From contig NZ_KB903248.1 of NCBI RefSeq assembly GCF_000379625.1, positions 124,001 to 188,000 on the forward strand: a DNA stretch of 64,000 nt. The letters run 5' to 3'. The position numbers and the translations under genes were made by a program. Positions 53,752 to 62,900 of this stretch are shown here, in pieces. How positions within the stretch are numbered: the stretch's first letter is position 1; each line of letters opens with the position of its first letter. The DNA comes from Actinomycetospora chiangmaiensis DSM 45062 (GTDB taxonomy: Bacteria > Actinomycetota > Actinomycetes > Mycobacteriales > Pseudonocardiaceae). The notes under the pieces were generated by a model that did no database searches, was not told where the DNA came from, and saw only the letters and a program-made list of their open reading frames with translations.

Positions 53752-55392
53752 TCACCCGGTCTCGCCACACCGGGCGTTCGGCGGGGCCGGTGTCCCGTCG
53801 ACGAGGTAGCGCGTGACGATGGCGTCGACGCACGGGAAGTTCTGGAACGTGGCCGTGTGCTGGTCGCCGACCTTCGTCAGCAGCGAGCCGTTCAACGCCT
53901 TCGCGAGGTCCACCCCCGCCTGGTACGGCGTCGCCGGGTCGCCCGTCGTCGAGACGACCAGCGGCGGCGCGAGCCCGGGCACCTGCGGGGTGTGGGGGCC
54001 GCCGGTGACGGGGGCCTGCGGTGGCCAGAAAGCGCACGAGTCGAGGGCGGCGCTCGCCCCCCGGCCGGAGTCGAGGAAGGGCGCGGCCGCGTTGTAGCGC
54101 TGCGCCCGGTCGAGGGCCTGGGCCGGGTCGGTCACCCGCGGGTCGTCCACGCAGCGGATCGCGGTGAAGGCGTCCTGCTGCGGGGAGTACGTGCCGTTCG
54201 GGGCGCGGTCGTAGTACTGGTCCGCGAGCCCCATGAGCGTCTGCCCCCGACCCTGCGCGAGCTCGCTGAGGCCCTGGCGCAGGTCCGGCCACAACGACGT
54301 GGCGTAGAGCGACTGGATGGTGCCCTGCTGGGCGTCGTTGTAGGAGAGCACCCGGCCGTCCGGCAGCCGGACCGGCGTTCCGATCAGCGGGCGGGTCATG
54401 GCCTGGAAGCGGGCGGTGGCCTGCGTCGGGTCGGTGCCGAGCGCGCAGCCGGGCTTGCTCGCGCAGTCCTTCGCGAACGCCTCGAACGCCCCCTGGAAGC
54501 CGCGGCCCTGGTTGACGACCTCCACGGTCGGATCCAGGTTCGGGTCGAGCGCGCCGTCGAGGACCAGGGCGCGCACGTTGCGCGGGAACTGCTCGGCGTA
54601 GGTGTAGCCGATGCGGGTGCCGTAGGAGTAGCCGAGGTAGGTCAGCTGCCGGTCGCCGAGCACGGCGCGCAGCACGTCCATGTCCTTGACGACGTCGCGG
54701 GTGCCGACGTTCGCGAGCAGGTCCGCCCCGCTGCGCTGGGTACAGCCGTCGGCGGTCTGGCGCGCGAGGTCGTTCGCGCGCTGGACGCCCGCCGGCGAGG
54801 GGTCGGTGATGTCCGCTGCGCGCTGCGCGTCCTGCTGCGCGCCGGTGAGGCACCTGATGGTCGGGGTGCTCGCCCCGATGCCGCGCGGGTCGAAGCCGAC
54901 GAGGTCGAAGCGCCGGGCGACCTCGTCGCCGCGGGTGAGGAGCGCGAGCTGCGAGGACAGGCTGACCCCGGACGCGCCGGGGCCGCCCGGGTTGACCACC
55001 AGCGAGCCGATGCGCCGCGCCTGGTCGGTCGCCCGCACCCGGGACACCGCGATCTGCGCGGTCCGCCCCGACGGGTTCGCGTAGTCGACCGGCACCTCGA
55101 GCTTCGAGCACTCGAACCCGGGCTGGCCGTAGTACAGGCGGTCCTCGTCGGTGGTCGCGAACGGCAGGCACGACCCCCACGTGAGCTGCTGGGAGTAGAA
55201 CCGTTCGAGCCCGGCCGGGACCGCGTCGGCGGGGGCCGTGACCGACGACGAGGCGGTCCCGGGGGCGGTCGCCGTGCCCGGGACCGCGTCGGCGCAGGCC
55301 GCCGCAGCGAGCACCACCGCGAGCAGGGCCCCCAGGCGCCACACACGTCGTCGGGAACTCCTCGGACGGATGGACCTGCTCCCCGGACGCAC
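53752..55392 (-). CDS. caeA: Lipoprotein alpha/beta hydrolase (CaeA/tripeptidyl-aminopeptidase-like)
   Basis: A 546-residue exported hydrolase. From GTG 55392 ([16 protein letters not shown]) an Arg-rich start and hydrophobic [16 protein letters not shown] end in a lipobox-like AAAC, predicting a lipid-anchored Cys. The alpha/beta hydrolase core has the oxyanion [11 protein letters not shown], the nucleophile in [11 protein letters not shown] and the late Asp/His in the TAP-like C-terminal domain ([25 protein letters not shown]). Several Cys pairs suit the outside. The homologue Rv2224c is an exported serine protease/esterase important for virulence. A longer frame to 55512 is not supported. 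Confidence 0.87.
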   Translation of the reverse strand: MRPGSRSIRPRSSRRRVWRLGALLAVVLAAAACADAVPGTATAPGTASSSVTAPADAVPAGLERFYSQQLTWGSCLPFATTDEDRLYYGQPGFECSKLEVPVDYANPSGRTAQIAVSRVRATDQARRIGSLVVNPGGPGASGVSLSSQLALLTRGDEVARRFDLVGFDPRGIGASTPTIRCLTGAQQDAQRAADITDPSPAGVQRANDLARQTADGCTQRSGADLLANVGTRDVVKDMDVLRAVLGDRQLTYLGYSYGTRIGYTYAEQFPRNVRALVLDGALDPNLDPTVEVVNQGRGFQGAFEAFAKDCASKPGCALGTDPTQATARFQAMTRPLIGTPVRLPDGRVLSYNDAQQGTIQSLYATSLWPDLRQGLSELAQGRGQTLMGLADQYYDRAPNGTYSPQQDAFTAIRCVDDPRVTDPAQALDRAQRYNAAAPFLDSGRGASAALDSCAFWPPQAPVTGGPHTPQVPGLAPPLVVSTTGDPATPYQAGVDLAKALNGSLLTKVGDQHTATFQNFPCVDAIVTRYLVDGTPAPPNARCGETG

Positions 55393-55573
55393 CCGGCCAT
55401 CCTCGCAACCCCCCGGTGAGGGCCCCGTCCGGGTCCCGACCGGCGCCCGTCCTGTGAGGCTGACGACAGGATCGCCGCAGCGCAGCGCCGTGGGTGCACG
55501 CTTCCGGCGCACTGTTCCCTCTCACGTGCCCGGGGACCCGCAGCGGCGGGCCTCGAGGCAGGAGGACACGACG

Positions 55574-56392
55574 ATGACGTCACCCGCAGAGCTGCCCAAG
55601 CGCGTCCGCATCCACCACCTGCAGCAGTGGAAGGACGCCGGCGAGCGCTGGCCGATGCTCACGGCCTACGACTTCCCGACGGCGAAGGTGTTCGACGCCG
55701 CCGGCATCCCCGTCCTGCTGGTCGGCGACTCCGCCGCCAACAACGTGCTCGGCTATGACTCCACCGTCCCGGTCTCGGTCGACGAGCTGCTCATGCTGTG
55801 CAAGGCCGTGGTGCGGGGCGCGTCGCGCTCGCTCATCGTGGCCGACCTGCCCTTCGGCTCCTACCAGGTCTCCGCCGCCCAGGCCCTCGAGACCGCGGTG
55901 CGGTTCATGAAGGAGGCCGGGGCGGCGGCGGTCAAGCTCGAGGGCGGAGCCCACTACGCGCCGCAGATCCGCGCGCTCGTCGACGCCGGCATCCCCGTGA
56001 TGGCCCACCTCGGCTTCACCCCGCAGAGCGAGCACGCCCTCGGCGGCTTCCGGGTGCAGGGCCGCGGCGCCGGGGCGGACAAGCTGCTCGCCGACGCGGT
56101 CGCCGTCCAGGAGGCCGGGGCGTTCGCGACGGTGCTCGAGATGGTCCCCGCCGACGTCGCCAAGAAGGTGACCGGCGAGCTGCGCATCCCCACGGTCGGG
56201 ATCGGCGCGGGCCCCGACTGCGACGCCCAGGTGCTCGTGTGGCCGGACATGGCGGGCCTCAACACCGGGCGCGTACCGCGCTTCGTCAAACGCTACGGCG
56301 ATCTGGCGGGGGCGCTGACCGGCGCGGCCGAGCAGTTCTCCCGCGAGGTCCGCGAGGGCGTCTACCCGGCGGAGGAGCACTCCTTCCGGTGA
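55574..56392 (+). CDS. panB: 3-methyl-2-oxobutanoate hydroxymethyltransferase
   Basis: A 272-residue TIM-barrel enzyme that adds a hydroxymethyl group from methylene-tetrahydrofolate to 2-oxoisovalerate, giving 2-dehydropantoate. Blocks: [36 protein letters not shown] with the metal Asp, [16 protein letters not shown] and the late [22 protein letters not shown] at 55561-55565 selects ATG 55574. Its substrate comes from the IlvE pathway; its product is used by PanE (compare 10817). Rv2225 has this position. Divergent from the caeA-like gene. Confidence 0.96.
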   Translation: MTSPAELPKRVRIHHLQQWKDAGERWPMLTAYDFPTAKVFDAAGIPVLLVGDSAANNVLGYDSTVPVSVDELLMLCKAVVRGASRSLIVADLPFGSYQVSAAQALETAVRFMKEAGAAAVKLEGGAHYAPQIRALVDAGIPVMAHLGFTPQSEHALGGFRVQGRGAGADKLLADAVAVQEAGAFATVLEMVPADVAKKVTGELRIPTVGIGAGPDCDAQVLVWPDMAGLNTGRVPRFVKRYGDLAGALTGAAEQFSREVREGVYPAEEHSFR

Positions 56393-56429
56393 GCACGGGT
56401 CGTCGGCCGTGCGGCGGGTACGCCCCCGC

Positions 56430-56762
56430 ATGGCCGACGACACCGACACCGTCCGCTCCGAGTTCGACGACGCCGTCAACATGACGCCGAAGGAACTCGA
56501 CGACTGGCTCGGCACCGACGAGTCGCAGTCCGTGGGCAACTCCTCGGGCGACGAGGAGTCCACCGGGCACTACATGGGCCGCCGGATCGTCGAGATCCAG
56601 CGCAAGAAGGTCGACGACCTCGACGACGACGACATCGCCGCCATGAAGAAGGTCAAGGGGTACGTGGCCCGGCACCTGAAGCAGAAGCCGTCGAAGGAGG
56701 ACGTCGAGACCTCCACGTGGCGCTACTCGCTGATGAACTGGGGCCACGACCCCCTGAAGTGA
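56430..56762 (+). CDS. DUF3140-domain protein
   Basis: A 110-residue acidic protein with the DUF3140 pattern: EFDDAVNMTPKELDDWLGTDES, HYMGRRIVEIQRKKVDDL, MKKVKGYVARHLKQKP and TWRYSLMNWGHDPLK at the C-terminus. It is soluble; function unknown. ATG 56430 gives the conserved start; GTG 56409 is an in-frame alternative. It lies 37 bases after panB in the same direction. Confidence 0.88.
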   Translation: MADDTDTVRSEFDDAVNMTPKELDDWLGTDESQSVGNSSGDEESTGHYMGRRIVEIQRKKVDDLDDDDIAAMKKVKGYVARHLKQKPSKEDVETSTWRYSLMNWGHDPLK

Positions 56763-56766
56763 GCCC

Positions 56767-57777
56767 TCAGTCCCCCAGGGCGCGCAGCTTCGGGAGCAGG
56801 TCCTCGGCGACCTGCTCCAGGAAGCGGGGTTGGTCGTCGCCCGGCCCGTGCAGCACCAGGTGGTTGAGCCCGGCGTCGACGTAGGGGCGGACCATCGCCG
56901 CCGCCTCGTCGGGGTCGGAGGTGACGATCCAGCGCTTCGCGACCTGCTCGATGGGCAGCTCGTCGGCGAGCTGCTCCATCTCCTGGGCGGTGGTCACCGA
57001 CTGCTTCTGCTCGGCGGTGAGCGACAGCGGCGCCCAGAAGCGGGTGTTCTCCAGCGCGCGGTCGGCGTCGCGGTCGTAGGAGATCTTGATCTCGATCATC
57101 CGGTCGACCCCGTCGATCCCCGGGGTGCCCGCCTTCTCGCGGCCCTCGGCGAGGGCCGGCATGAGCTTGTCGGTGTAGAGCTCCATGCCCTTGCCCGACG
57201 TGCAGATCATGCCGTCGGCGGCGCGCCCGGCGAAGCGCGCCATCTGCGGCCCACCGGCGGCGACGAAGATCGGGACCGGCTGCTCCGGACGGTCGTAGAT
57301 CGAGGCGTCGACGGTGGTGTAGTACTCGCCCTCGAAGTTCACCGTCTCCTCGGTCCACAGCGCCCGGATGAGGCGCACGGACTCCCGCAGCCGGGCGAAC
57401 CGCTCCTTGAACTCGGGCCACTCCCGCCCGGAGACCGCGACCTCGTTGAGGGCCTCGCCGGTGCCGGCGCCGAGAATGACGCGGTTCCCGGTGAGCAGGG
57501 CCATCGTCGCGAACGTCTGCGCGATGACCGCCGGGTTGTAGCGGAAGGTGGGGGTGAGCACGCTGGTGCCGAGCTGGACCCGGGAGGTGCGCTCGCCCGC
57601 GGCGGCCATCCACGTCAGCGCGGACGGCGCGTGGCCGCCCTCGTGCCGCCAGGGCAGGAAGTGGTCCGACACCCACGCGCTGTCGAGCCCCGCCTGCTCG
57701 GCGAGGACGGCGTACTCCACCAGATCCCGCGGACCGAACTGCTCGGCAGAGGCCTTGTATCCGATCTTCACCGTCAC
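56767..57777 (-). CDS. fgd: F420-dependent glucose-6-phosphate dehydrogenase
   Basis: A 336-residue LLM-family enzyme, the exact length of mycobacterial FGD. Signature blocks: [36 protein letters not shown] (H39 and W43, matching the catalytic His40 and Trp44 of FGD1), [26 protein letters not shown] (catalytic Glu), and [14 protein letters not shown] with [15 protein letters not shown]. It oxidises glucose-6-phosphate and reduces F420, feeding F420-dependent reductases such as the LLM protein at 40316. GTG 57777 follows TACGCT by 7 nt. Its stop is 4 bases from the convergent DUF3140 stop. Confidence 0.94.
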   Translation of the reverse strand: MTVKIGYKASAEQFGPRDLVEYAVLAEQAGLDSAWVSDHFLPWRHEGGHAPSALTWMAAAGERTSRVQLGTSVLTPTFRYNPAVIAQTFATMALLTGNRVILGAGTGEALNEVAVSGREWPEFKERFARLRESVRLIRALWTEETVNFEGEYYTTVDASIYDRPEQPVPIFVAAGGPQMARFAGRAADGMICTSGKGMELYTDKLMPALAEGREKAGTPGIDGVDRMIEIKISYDRDADRALENTRFWAPLSLTAEQKQSVTTAQEMEQLADELPIEQVAKRWIVTSDPDEAAAMVRPYVDAGLNHLVLHGPGDDQPRFLEQVAEDLLPKLRALGD

Positions 57778-57784
57778 GGTCGCG

Positions 57785-57790
57785 AGCGTA
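57785..57790 (-). promoter_or_regulatory. -10 element of fgd (leaderless)
   Basis: TACGCT on the minus strand ends 7 nt before the GTG at 57777, inside the 32-base gap after the hydrolase gene. Confidence 0.5.
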
Positions 57791-57809
57791 GTCGCCCGTC
57801 CGGAGGCTC

Positions 57810-58736
57810 TCAGGAGATCAGCGCGGCGAACTCCCGGTGCAGCGCGGCGACGGCCTCGTCCGCGGCCGGGACCGCGCCGGTGAACCCGACGAACCCGTGC
57901 ACCAGCGTCGGGTGCTCGCGCAGCCGCGCGTCCACCCCCGCCGCGGTGAGCGCCTCGGCGAACGCCCGACCGGCGTCGCGCAGCGGGTCCAGTCCCGCGG
58001 TCGCGACGATCGTCGGCCCGAGCCCGGCCAGGTCGGCCCGCAGCGGGGAGAGCCGGATGTCGCCGCGCGGGTTCGCGGAGCCCAGGTACAGCTTCGAGCA
58101 CGCGACGACGTCGCCCGCCGTCAGGAAGAAGCCCTCGCCGTTCTCCCGCACCGAGGGGTAGCGGCCCTCGAAGTCCGGCGGCGGGTAGACCAGGAGGGTC
58201 CCGACGACGGACTGGCGCCGGTCCCGACGCGCGAGCGCCGCCCCCGCGACGAGGTTGGCCCCCGCCGAGTCCCCCGCGAGGGCGACCCGGTGCGGGTCGA
58301 CGTCCCAGTCCGCCGCGTGGTCGACGGCCCAGGCGAGTCCGCCGAGGACGTCGTGGAGCGGCTTCGGGAACCGGTGCTCCGGGGCGAGGCGGTAGTCCAC
58401 GGCGACGACGACCGCGCCGGTGTCGTCGGCGAGCCGCGCCGCGATCGGGTCGTACACGTCGCCGCCGCCGAGCACCCAGCCGCCGCCGTGGGCGTGCACG
58501 ACGAGCGCGTCCGTCCGCCGCTCCGCGGGACGGTGCACCCGCACCGGCACCGGCCCGTCGTCGCGGACCTCGGGGGCGGCGTCCGCGGGGCGGACCGTCT
58601 CGCGGACCAGGGCGGCGAAGCGGTCGCGGGCCGCGGCGATGCCCTCGTCGGTGTCGGTCCCGGCGAACATCGCCGGCTCACCGCGCTCGGCCCAGCGCGC
58701 GAGCAGGGCGGCGACGTCGGGGTCCGCGGCGGTCAC
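57810..58736 (-). CDS. HSL-family alpha/beta hydrolase (esterase/lipase)
   Basis: A 308-residue esterase of the hormone-sensitive-lipase type. The oxyanion motif [14 protein letters not shown] is near residue 81, the nucleophile in [15 protein letters not shown] near residue 158, and the Asp/His pair in [10 protein letters not shown] and LVHGFVGF. No export signal. Family members cut short acyl esters; the natural substrate is unknown. GTG 58736 follows TAGGGT by 6 nt, giving a leaderless message. It is followed 32 bases later by fgd, but fgd has its own promoter. Confidence 0.9.
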   Translation of the reverse strand: MTAADPDVAALLARWAERGEPAMFAGTDTDEGIAAARDRFAALVRETVRPADAAPEVRDDGPVPVRVHRPAERRTDALVVHAHGGGWVLGGGDVYDPIAARLADDTGAVVVAVDYRLAPEHRFPKPLHDVLGGLAWAVDHAADWDVDPHRVALAGDSAGANLVAGAALARRDRRQSVVGTLLVYPPPDFEGRYPSVRENGEGFFLTAGDVVACSKLYLGSANPRGDIRLSPLRADLAGLGPTIVATAGLDPLRDAGRAFAEALTAAGVDARLREHPTLVHGFVGFTGAVPAADEAVAALHREFAALIS

Positions 58737-58742
58737 GACCGC

Positions 58743-58748
58743 ACCCTA
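58743..58748 (-). promoter_or_regulatory. -10 element of the HSL hydrolase gene (leaderless)
   Basis: TAGGGT on the minus strand ends 6 nt before the GTG at 58736. Confidence 0.5.
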
Positions 58749-58922
58749 GGGGGTGGTCCGGCGTTGCCGAATCGAGACCTGACCGACGAGCAACGCGGCG
58801 TGGGGTACGACGTCTGTGGGCATGCCGGGCTCGATCGATTCACGGACGGGCCCGGTGTCCGTCGTCCGTCTAGTGCCGATTCCCCGTGTCCGCCCGCGAT
58901 CTCGAAGGACCTTGCGCTCCCG

Positions 58923-59198
58923 ATGGCTCTGCCCTGGCCCCAGAACACCCCGACCCTCCCCCGCATCGCCGCCGTCGGCTCCGCCGAGCGGTCGCGGACC
59001 TCGTCCCTCGATCTCAGCCGGCTGCGCGCCGTGATCACCTCGCCGGTGACCGCGCTCGTCGTCATGGCCCTCGGTCTCCTCGGCCTGTTCGCCCTGCCGA
59101 TGGTGGGCCTGCCCTTCGTCGCGCTCGTGGTGCTGCCGGTGGTCGTCCACCAGCTGCGCGCCGAGCAGCGCCGGAACCTGCGCCGCCCGCGTCGCTGA
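58923..59198 (+). CDS. Small two-helix membrane protein
   Basis: A 91-residue frame from ATG 58923 (MALPWPQNTPTLPRIAAVG). After a hydrophilic lead, two hydrophobic segments (ITSPVTALVVMALGLLGLFALPMVG and LPFVALVVLPVVVHQL) make a helical hairpin, followed by a basic tail (RAEQRRNLRRPRR), so both ends should face the cytoplasm. GAAGG lies about 15 bases upstream, rather far. No family recognised. A 16-bp terminator follows 10 bases after the stop, which supports a real gene. Confidence 0.55.
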   Translation: MALPWPQNTPTLPRIAAVGSAERSRTSSLDLSRLRAVITSPVTALVVMALGLLGLFALPMVGLPFVALVVLPVVVHQLRAEQRRNLRRPRR

Positions 59199-59208
59199 GG
59201 AGACACGA

Positions 59209-59245
59209 CACCGCCCCCGGTCCCTGTGCGGGACCGGGGGCGGTG
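59209..59245. terminator. Bidirectional terminator
   Basis: Perfect 16-bp stem (CACCGCCCCCGGTCCC and its complement, 5-base loop) between the small membrane protein and the convergent DUF4190 gene. Confidence 0.85.
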
Positions 59246-59261
59246 CTGTGTCCGGGGTGGG

Positions 59262-59876
59262 TCAGTACGTGCCGCTGGACCCGGCCGCGGCGACGAACAC
59301 GACGATGAAGAACACGATGAACAGCACGAACAGGCCGATGAAGATGTAGCCGATGATCAGGCCGGCCAGCGCGAGGCCGTCCCCGCCCTCGCCCCGTTCG
59401 CGGATCTGGCGCCGGGCGATGTGCCCGCAGATGACGCCGCCGATCGCGGTGATGCCGAAGACGAACGACAACAGTGAGAGGACGAGCGAGGCGATCGCGA
59501 GCCCGTTGGTCGGCGCCGGGTACCCCTGTGCCGCGGGCGGGTACGCGCCGGTCTGCCCGTAGCCCGGCTGCCCGTACCCGGTCTGCCCGTAGCCCTGCTG
59601 GTCGTACGCGGGCTGGCCGTAACCCTGCTGCCCGTAGTTCTGTTGGCCAGAGCCCTGCTGGCCGTACCCCTGCTGGCCGTAGTTCTGTTGCTCGTAGCCC
59701 TGCCGGCCGTGGCTCGGCGGCTCCGTGTCGCTTCCCGACGGTGCGGCGGTCGGCTGGGAGGACGGCCCGGAGTAGGACGTGGGCGGCGGGTAGCCGGTGC
59801 TGCCCGACCCGGTCTGTTCACCCTGCGGCCGGGCGAACGGGTCGGCGTCCTGCGGCTCGCGGTTCGACTCGCTCAT
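59262..59876 (-). CDS. DUF4190 membrane protein with Tyr-Gly-Gln-rich N-terminus
   Basis: A 204-residue protein. Residues about 58-115 are a low-complexity stretch built of repeats like [10 protein letters not shown] and YEQQN (about ten units). The C-terminal 80 residues are a DUF4190 domain with two or three hydrophobic segments ([27 protein letters not shown], then the [14 protein letters not shown] loop, then [26 protein letters not shown]). The low-complexity part should be cytoplasmic or form a flexible surface tail. The repeats resemble prion-like Tyr/Gln/Gly segments. Function unknown. Confidence 0.85.
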   Translation of the reverse strand: MSESNREPQDADPFARPQGEQTGSGSTGYPPPTSYSGPSSQPTAAPSGSDTEPPSHGRQGYEQQNYGQQGYGQQGSGQQNYGQQGYGQPAYDQQGYGQTGYGQPGYGQTGAYPPAAQGYPAPTNGLAIASLVLSLLSFVFGITAIGGVICGHIARRQIRERGEGGDGLALAGLIIGYIFIGLFVLFIVFFIVVFVAAAGSSGTY

Positions 59877-60028
59877 GGTCCCGTCCCGAGTGGTGCGCGG
59901 CCCCCTCGGGCCCGGCGTGATGCGGCATCATCGCAGATCGCGGGCCCGAGGACCCGACGAACGGGGCGAAACACCGGCCGTTCGGGCGGTGGCCGGTGAT
60001 CACCGCACGACCCGGCGGTCGCCGACGA

Positions 60029-61003
60029 TCACCTCAGGGCGGCTCCGGACGGCCTCGCCACGGTCGGCGCCTTCGGCGAGGGCGTCTCCACCGACGGCGG
60101 CCTCGGGGACGGCGGCTTCGGGGACGGCGGGGACGGCGCCTTCGGCGTCGGCTCGCCCGCCGACGGCTTCCCGGGCGACGGCGCCGGTGACGACGAGCCC
60201 GACGACGAGCCGGGCGACGACGTCTCAGCGGGCGGCGGCGGCGACGGGGTCGTGCTCGACGGCGGGGCGCTGGAGGTCGTGCCCGACGGGCGGGTCGTGG
60301 TCGACCCGGGCGACGACGGACGAGAGCCGTGGTCACCCGAGCCGCCGCCCGCGCCGCCGCCCGACCCGCCACCCATCGGGGACGCCGGCGCGCCCCCGGC
60401 GCGGTCTCCCCCGCCGACGGCGGCACCGCCCGTCGCGGGGGCGGGCCGCGTCGCGTCGGGGAGTTCACCCGGCCCGGCCAGCGGACCCTGCTGCGAGCGC
60501 AGCGCCACCTCGGGTGCCGGCGGGACGACGGGGGCCGGGCCCGGCAGGCCGAGGTCGGTGATCACGGGCGCGGCCGGGGCGACGGGGCCGACCCCGGGGC
60601 CCTGCGGCGTGGGCATCGAGGTCGCCCCGAGGAACGCGCTGAGGCCGTTGGTCATCGCGAGGCTGGTGGAGGTGCCGGTGACGGTCTGGAAGACGGCGGT
60701 GCTGACGGCGGCCGCGCCCATCAGCGACACGCCGGCCACGGCGAGCCGACGGCGTCGGGCCTGCGCCGCCTCGGTGTGCGTGTCCGCCGGCGCGCTGACG
60801 CGGGTCGCGACGACGCTCGGCCCGACGCCTCCGAAGAGCGCGGGCACCCCCTGCACCGACACCGTGCTCGGGTCCACCGTCCGGTCCTCCGTTCCCACTG
60901 ACTCCGTCGGTCTCCGGGCCCGGCGCACCGCACGTCGGGCCGCGGCGTCCGGGCGTCTGCCCTCGTCCGGATGCCGCGTCGACAAGTCAAACGGACGGAC
61001 CAT
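60029..61003 (-). CDS. Membrane-anchored Pro/Ser-rich protein of unknown function
   Basis: A 324-residue protein. From ATG 61003, preceded by AAGGAC, it reads MVRPFDLSTRHPDEGRR, with an Arg-rich cytoplasmic part to about residue 85, one membrane helix (LAVAGVSLMGAAAVSTAVFQTV) and a long extracytoplasmic tail. The tail contains Gly-rich, then Pro/Ser/Thr repeats (for example PKAPSPPSPKPPSPRPPS) and no recognisable enzymatic domain; it may cross or bind the wall. The frame upstream to 61153 lacks the coding character and has no ribosome-binding site. I do not recognise a family. Confidence 0.65.
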   Translation of the reverse strand: MVRPFDLSTRHPDEGRRPDAAARRAVRRARRPTESVGTEDRTVDPSTVSVQGVPALFGGVGPSVVATRVSAPADTHTEAAQARRRRLAVAGVSLMGAAAVSTAVFQTVTGTSTSLAMTNGLSAFLGATSMPTPQGPGVGPVAPAAPVITDLGLPGPAPVVPPAPEVALRSQQGPLAGPGELPDATRPAPATGGAAVGGGDRAGGAPASPMGGGSGGGAGGGSGDHGSRPSSPGSTTTRPSGTTSSAPPSSTTPSPPPPAETSSPGSSSGSSSPAPSPGKPSAGEPTPKAPSPPSPKPPSPRPPSVETPSPKAPTVARPSGAALR

Positions 61004-61194
61004 GTAGTCGTCCTTCTGACGATCAGGCGGGATGTCATGCGTCCGTGTGGGCCCGGTGTCACTCCGTGCAGTGGGCAATCGACACAGCGTCAACCTGCGT
61101 CGATGTCGACCGACCGTGGCCGAACGACCGCTCGCAGCGTCACCCTTCGCCACCGCCGGGGTACTCCGACCGCCGGACCTCCCCCGATCGGCCC

Positions 61195-61200
61195 TACGAT
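61195..61200 (+). promoter_or_regulatory. -10 element of the PHA-synthase-like gene (leaderless)
   Basis: TACGAT ends 6 nt before the GTG at 61207. Confidence 0.55.
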
Positions 61201-61206
61201 CCCGCC

Positions 61207-62343
61207 GTGTCCAGCGCGCGTACGCCCGTCCCGGCCGGCGACCCCGACCCCACCCCGACGGTGCTCGACGCCGCGTTGCGGGAGGCGGGCTCGGTGGTGG
61301 GCCGCGTGTCCTCGGCGCTGGAGAACGTGTGGGACCGCCTCTGGGAGGGCCATCTCGCCGACACCACGCGGTGGCCGCGCACCGCGCTCACGGGCGGCCG
61401 CGGCTGGACCCTCCACCGCTACACCGCCATGCCCGACGCACCCGTCGTCGGGAACCCGGTGTTGCTGGTGCCGCCGCTCGGGGCGCCGGACCTCGCGTTC
61501 GACCTGCGCCGCGGGAACAGCCTCGTGGAGTTCCTGCTCGAGCACGGCCGGACGGTCTACATGGTCACCTACGACGCCGCCTTCTGGCGCGGGCGGCGGC
61601 GCGGCCTGGAGACGTGGGTGGACGACGTGCTGCCCGCGGCGGTCGAGGCCGCGCACGCCGACGCGGACGGCGCGGGCGACCTGCACCTGGCGGGGTGGAG
61701 CCTCGGCGGGCTGTTCGTGCTGCTCACCCTGGCCGCGCACGATCTCCCGGTGGCGTCGGGGACCGCGTTCGCGGCGCCGGTCGACGTCGACAAGGTGCCG
61801 ATCGTGGCGCCGTTCCGGTCGATCGCCGAGTACACCGGCGGCGCCATCTTCACCACGGCCTACCGCGTGCTGGGCGGGTTCCCCGCGTCGGCCGTCCGTG
61901 CGGCGTTCCAGCTGGTGAGCGCCGACCGCTTCATCACGAAGCCGATCACGGTGCTGACCCACCTCGACGACCGCGAGCTGCTCGAGCAGATGGAGGCGGT
62001 CGACGTGCTGATGCACAACATGGTGGCCTACCCCGGCCGGGCGTTCGGGCAGGTCTTCCACCACGTGATCCGCGGCAACGAGATCGCCCGCGACGCCGTG
62101 CGGATCGACGGGCGGCGGGTGCGGCTGGCCGACGTCGAGGACCCGATCCTGCTCATCGCCGGCGCCGACGACGGGATCGCCCCGGTGGCGAGCGTGCGCA
62201 AGGGCGTCGAGCTCCTGACGAAGGCCGCCGACCTGCGGTTCGAGGTCGAACCCGGCGGCCATCTCGGGGTGCTCACCGGCCGCCGCGCGAAGACCCACTC
62301 CTGGCCGGTGTTCCTCGACTTCATCACCGACCACGACGACTAG
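61207..62343 (+). CDS. PhaC-like alpha/beta hydrolase
   Basis: A 378-residue protein resembling class III polyhydroxyalkanoate synthases: NPVLLVPPLGAPDLAFDLRRGNSLVEFL, TYDAAFWRGRRRGLETWVDD, the nucleophile region LHLAGWSLGGLFVLL, and the late LLIAGADDGIAP and GGHLGVL. PHA synthases use a Cys nucleophile (G-x-C-x-G); here the motif is GWSLGG with Ser, so a hydrolase or acyltransferase is more likely than a polymerase. GTG 61207 lies 6 nt after a -10 hexamer. An iterated 12-mer at 61441-61452 codes Pro-Val-Val-Gly. The frame back to 61045 is rejected. Confidence 0.84.
   Translation: MSSARTPVPAGDPDPTPTVLDAALREAGSVVGRVSSALENVWDRLWEGHLADTTRWPRTALTGGRGWTLHRYTAMPDAPVVGNPVLLVPPLGAPDLAFDLRRGNSLVEFLLEHGRTVYMVTYDAAFWRGRRRGLETWVDDVLPAAVEAAHADADGAGDLHLAGWSLGGLFVLLTLAAHDLPVASGTAFAAPVDVDKVPIVAPFRSIAEYTGGAIFTTAYRVLGGFPASAVRAAFQLVSADRFITKPITVLTHLDDRELLEQMEAVDVLMHNMVAYPGRAFGQVFHHVIRGNEIARDAVRIDGRRVRLADVEDPILLIAGADDGIAPVASVRKGVELLTKAADLRFEVEPGGHLGVLTGRRAKTHSWPVFLDFITDHDD
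61441..61452 (+). repeat. Iterated 12-mer CCCGTCGTCGGG inside the PhaC-like gene
   Basis: Exact copy; the full 15-mer spans 61440-61454. Confidence 0.55.
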
Positions 62344-62444
62344 AACCACACCGGTGTGATTCATGCGCCGGGGCGTTCGCCGGGCGCTCGCAGGCGTGTC
62401 GTACCGTCACCGCGGCCCTGCTCCCCCGTGGAAGGACACCCAGC

Positions 62445-62891
62445 GTGGCCGTCACCCTCAAGGCAGCACTGCTCGACTCCGACAAGCGCGGTTTCGTGGT
62501 CACCGACCTCGAGGCGCTCGTCGACGACGAGGTCAAGGACAAGAGCGGCCTGTCCGGCGGCGTGATCAAGACCGGGTACGCCGCCGTCAAGAAGATCAAG
62601 CCGGGCATCATCTGGGGCGTCATCGACACCCTGCTCGACGAGTTCGTCGAGGCCCTCGAGCCGCACTGGACCGCCTACAACGCGTCCCCGACGGGCGACT
62701 TCGGCGCCTACCTCGCCGCGCACCCGCAGCCGGTGTCGGAGGCCCTGCTCGGTGTCACCGACCGGCGCGCGGAGAAGTCGAACCGCGCCGCGATCACGTC
62801 GGTCTACTCCAAGCTGCGCGGCAAGGCGCAGGAGAACGTCATCGAGGCGCTGCCGCGTCTCGGCGCCGTGGTGGAGAAGCACGCGGTGTGA
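62445..62891 (+). CDS. Conserved actinobacterial helical protein (possibly DUF6918)
   Basis: A 148-residue soluble protein, mostly helical. From GTG 62445, with GGAAGGA upstream, it reads VAVTLKAALLDSDKRGFVV, then DLEALVDDEVKDKSGLSGGVIKTGYAAVKKIKPGIIWGVIDTLLDEFVEALEPHW as the most conserved-looking stretch (given here as one region). It resembles mycobacterial proteins that I recall under DUF6918; the name is not certain. No catalytic motif. It ends 10 bases before a 20-bp hairpin. Confidence 0.75.
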   Translation: MAVTLKAALLDSDKRGFVVTDLEALVDDEVKDKSGLSGGVIKTGYAAVKKIKPGIIWGVIDTLLDEFVEALEPHWTAYNASPTGDFGAYLAAHPQPVSEALLGVTDRRAEKSNRAAITSVYSKLRGKAQENVIEALPRLGAVVEKHAV

Positions 62892-62900
62892 GCTTCGCTC

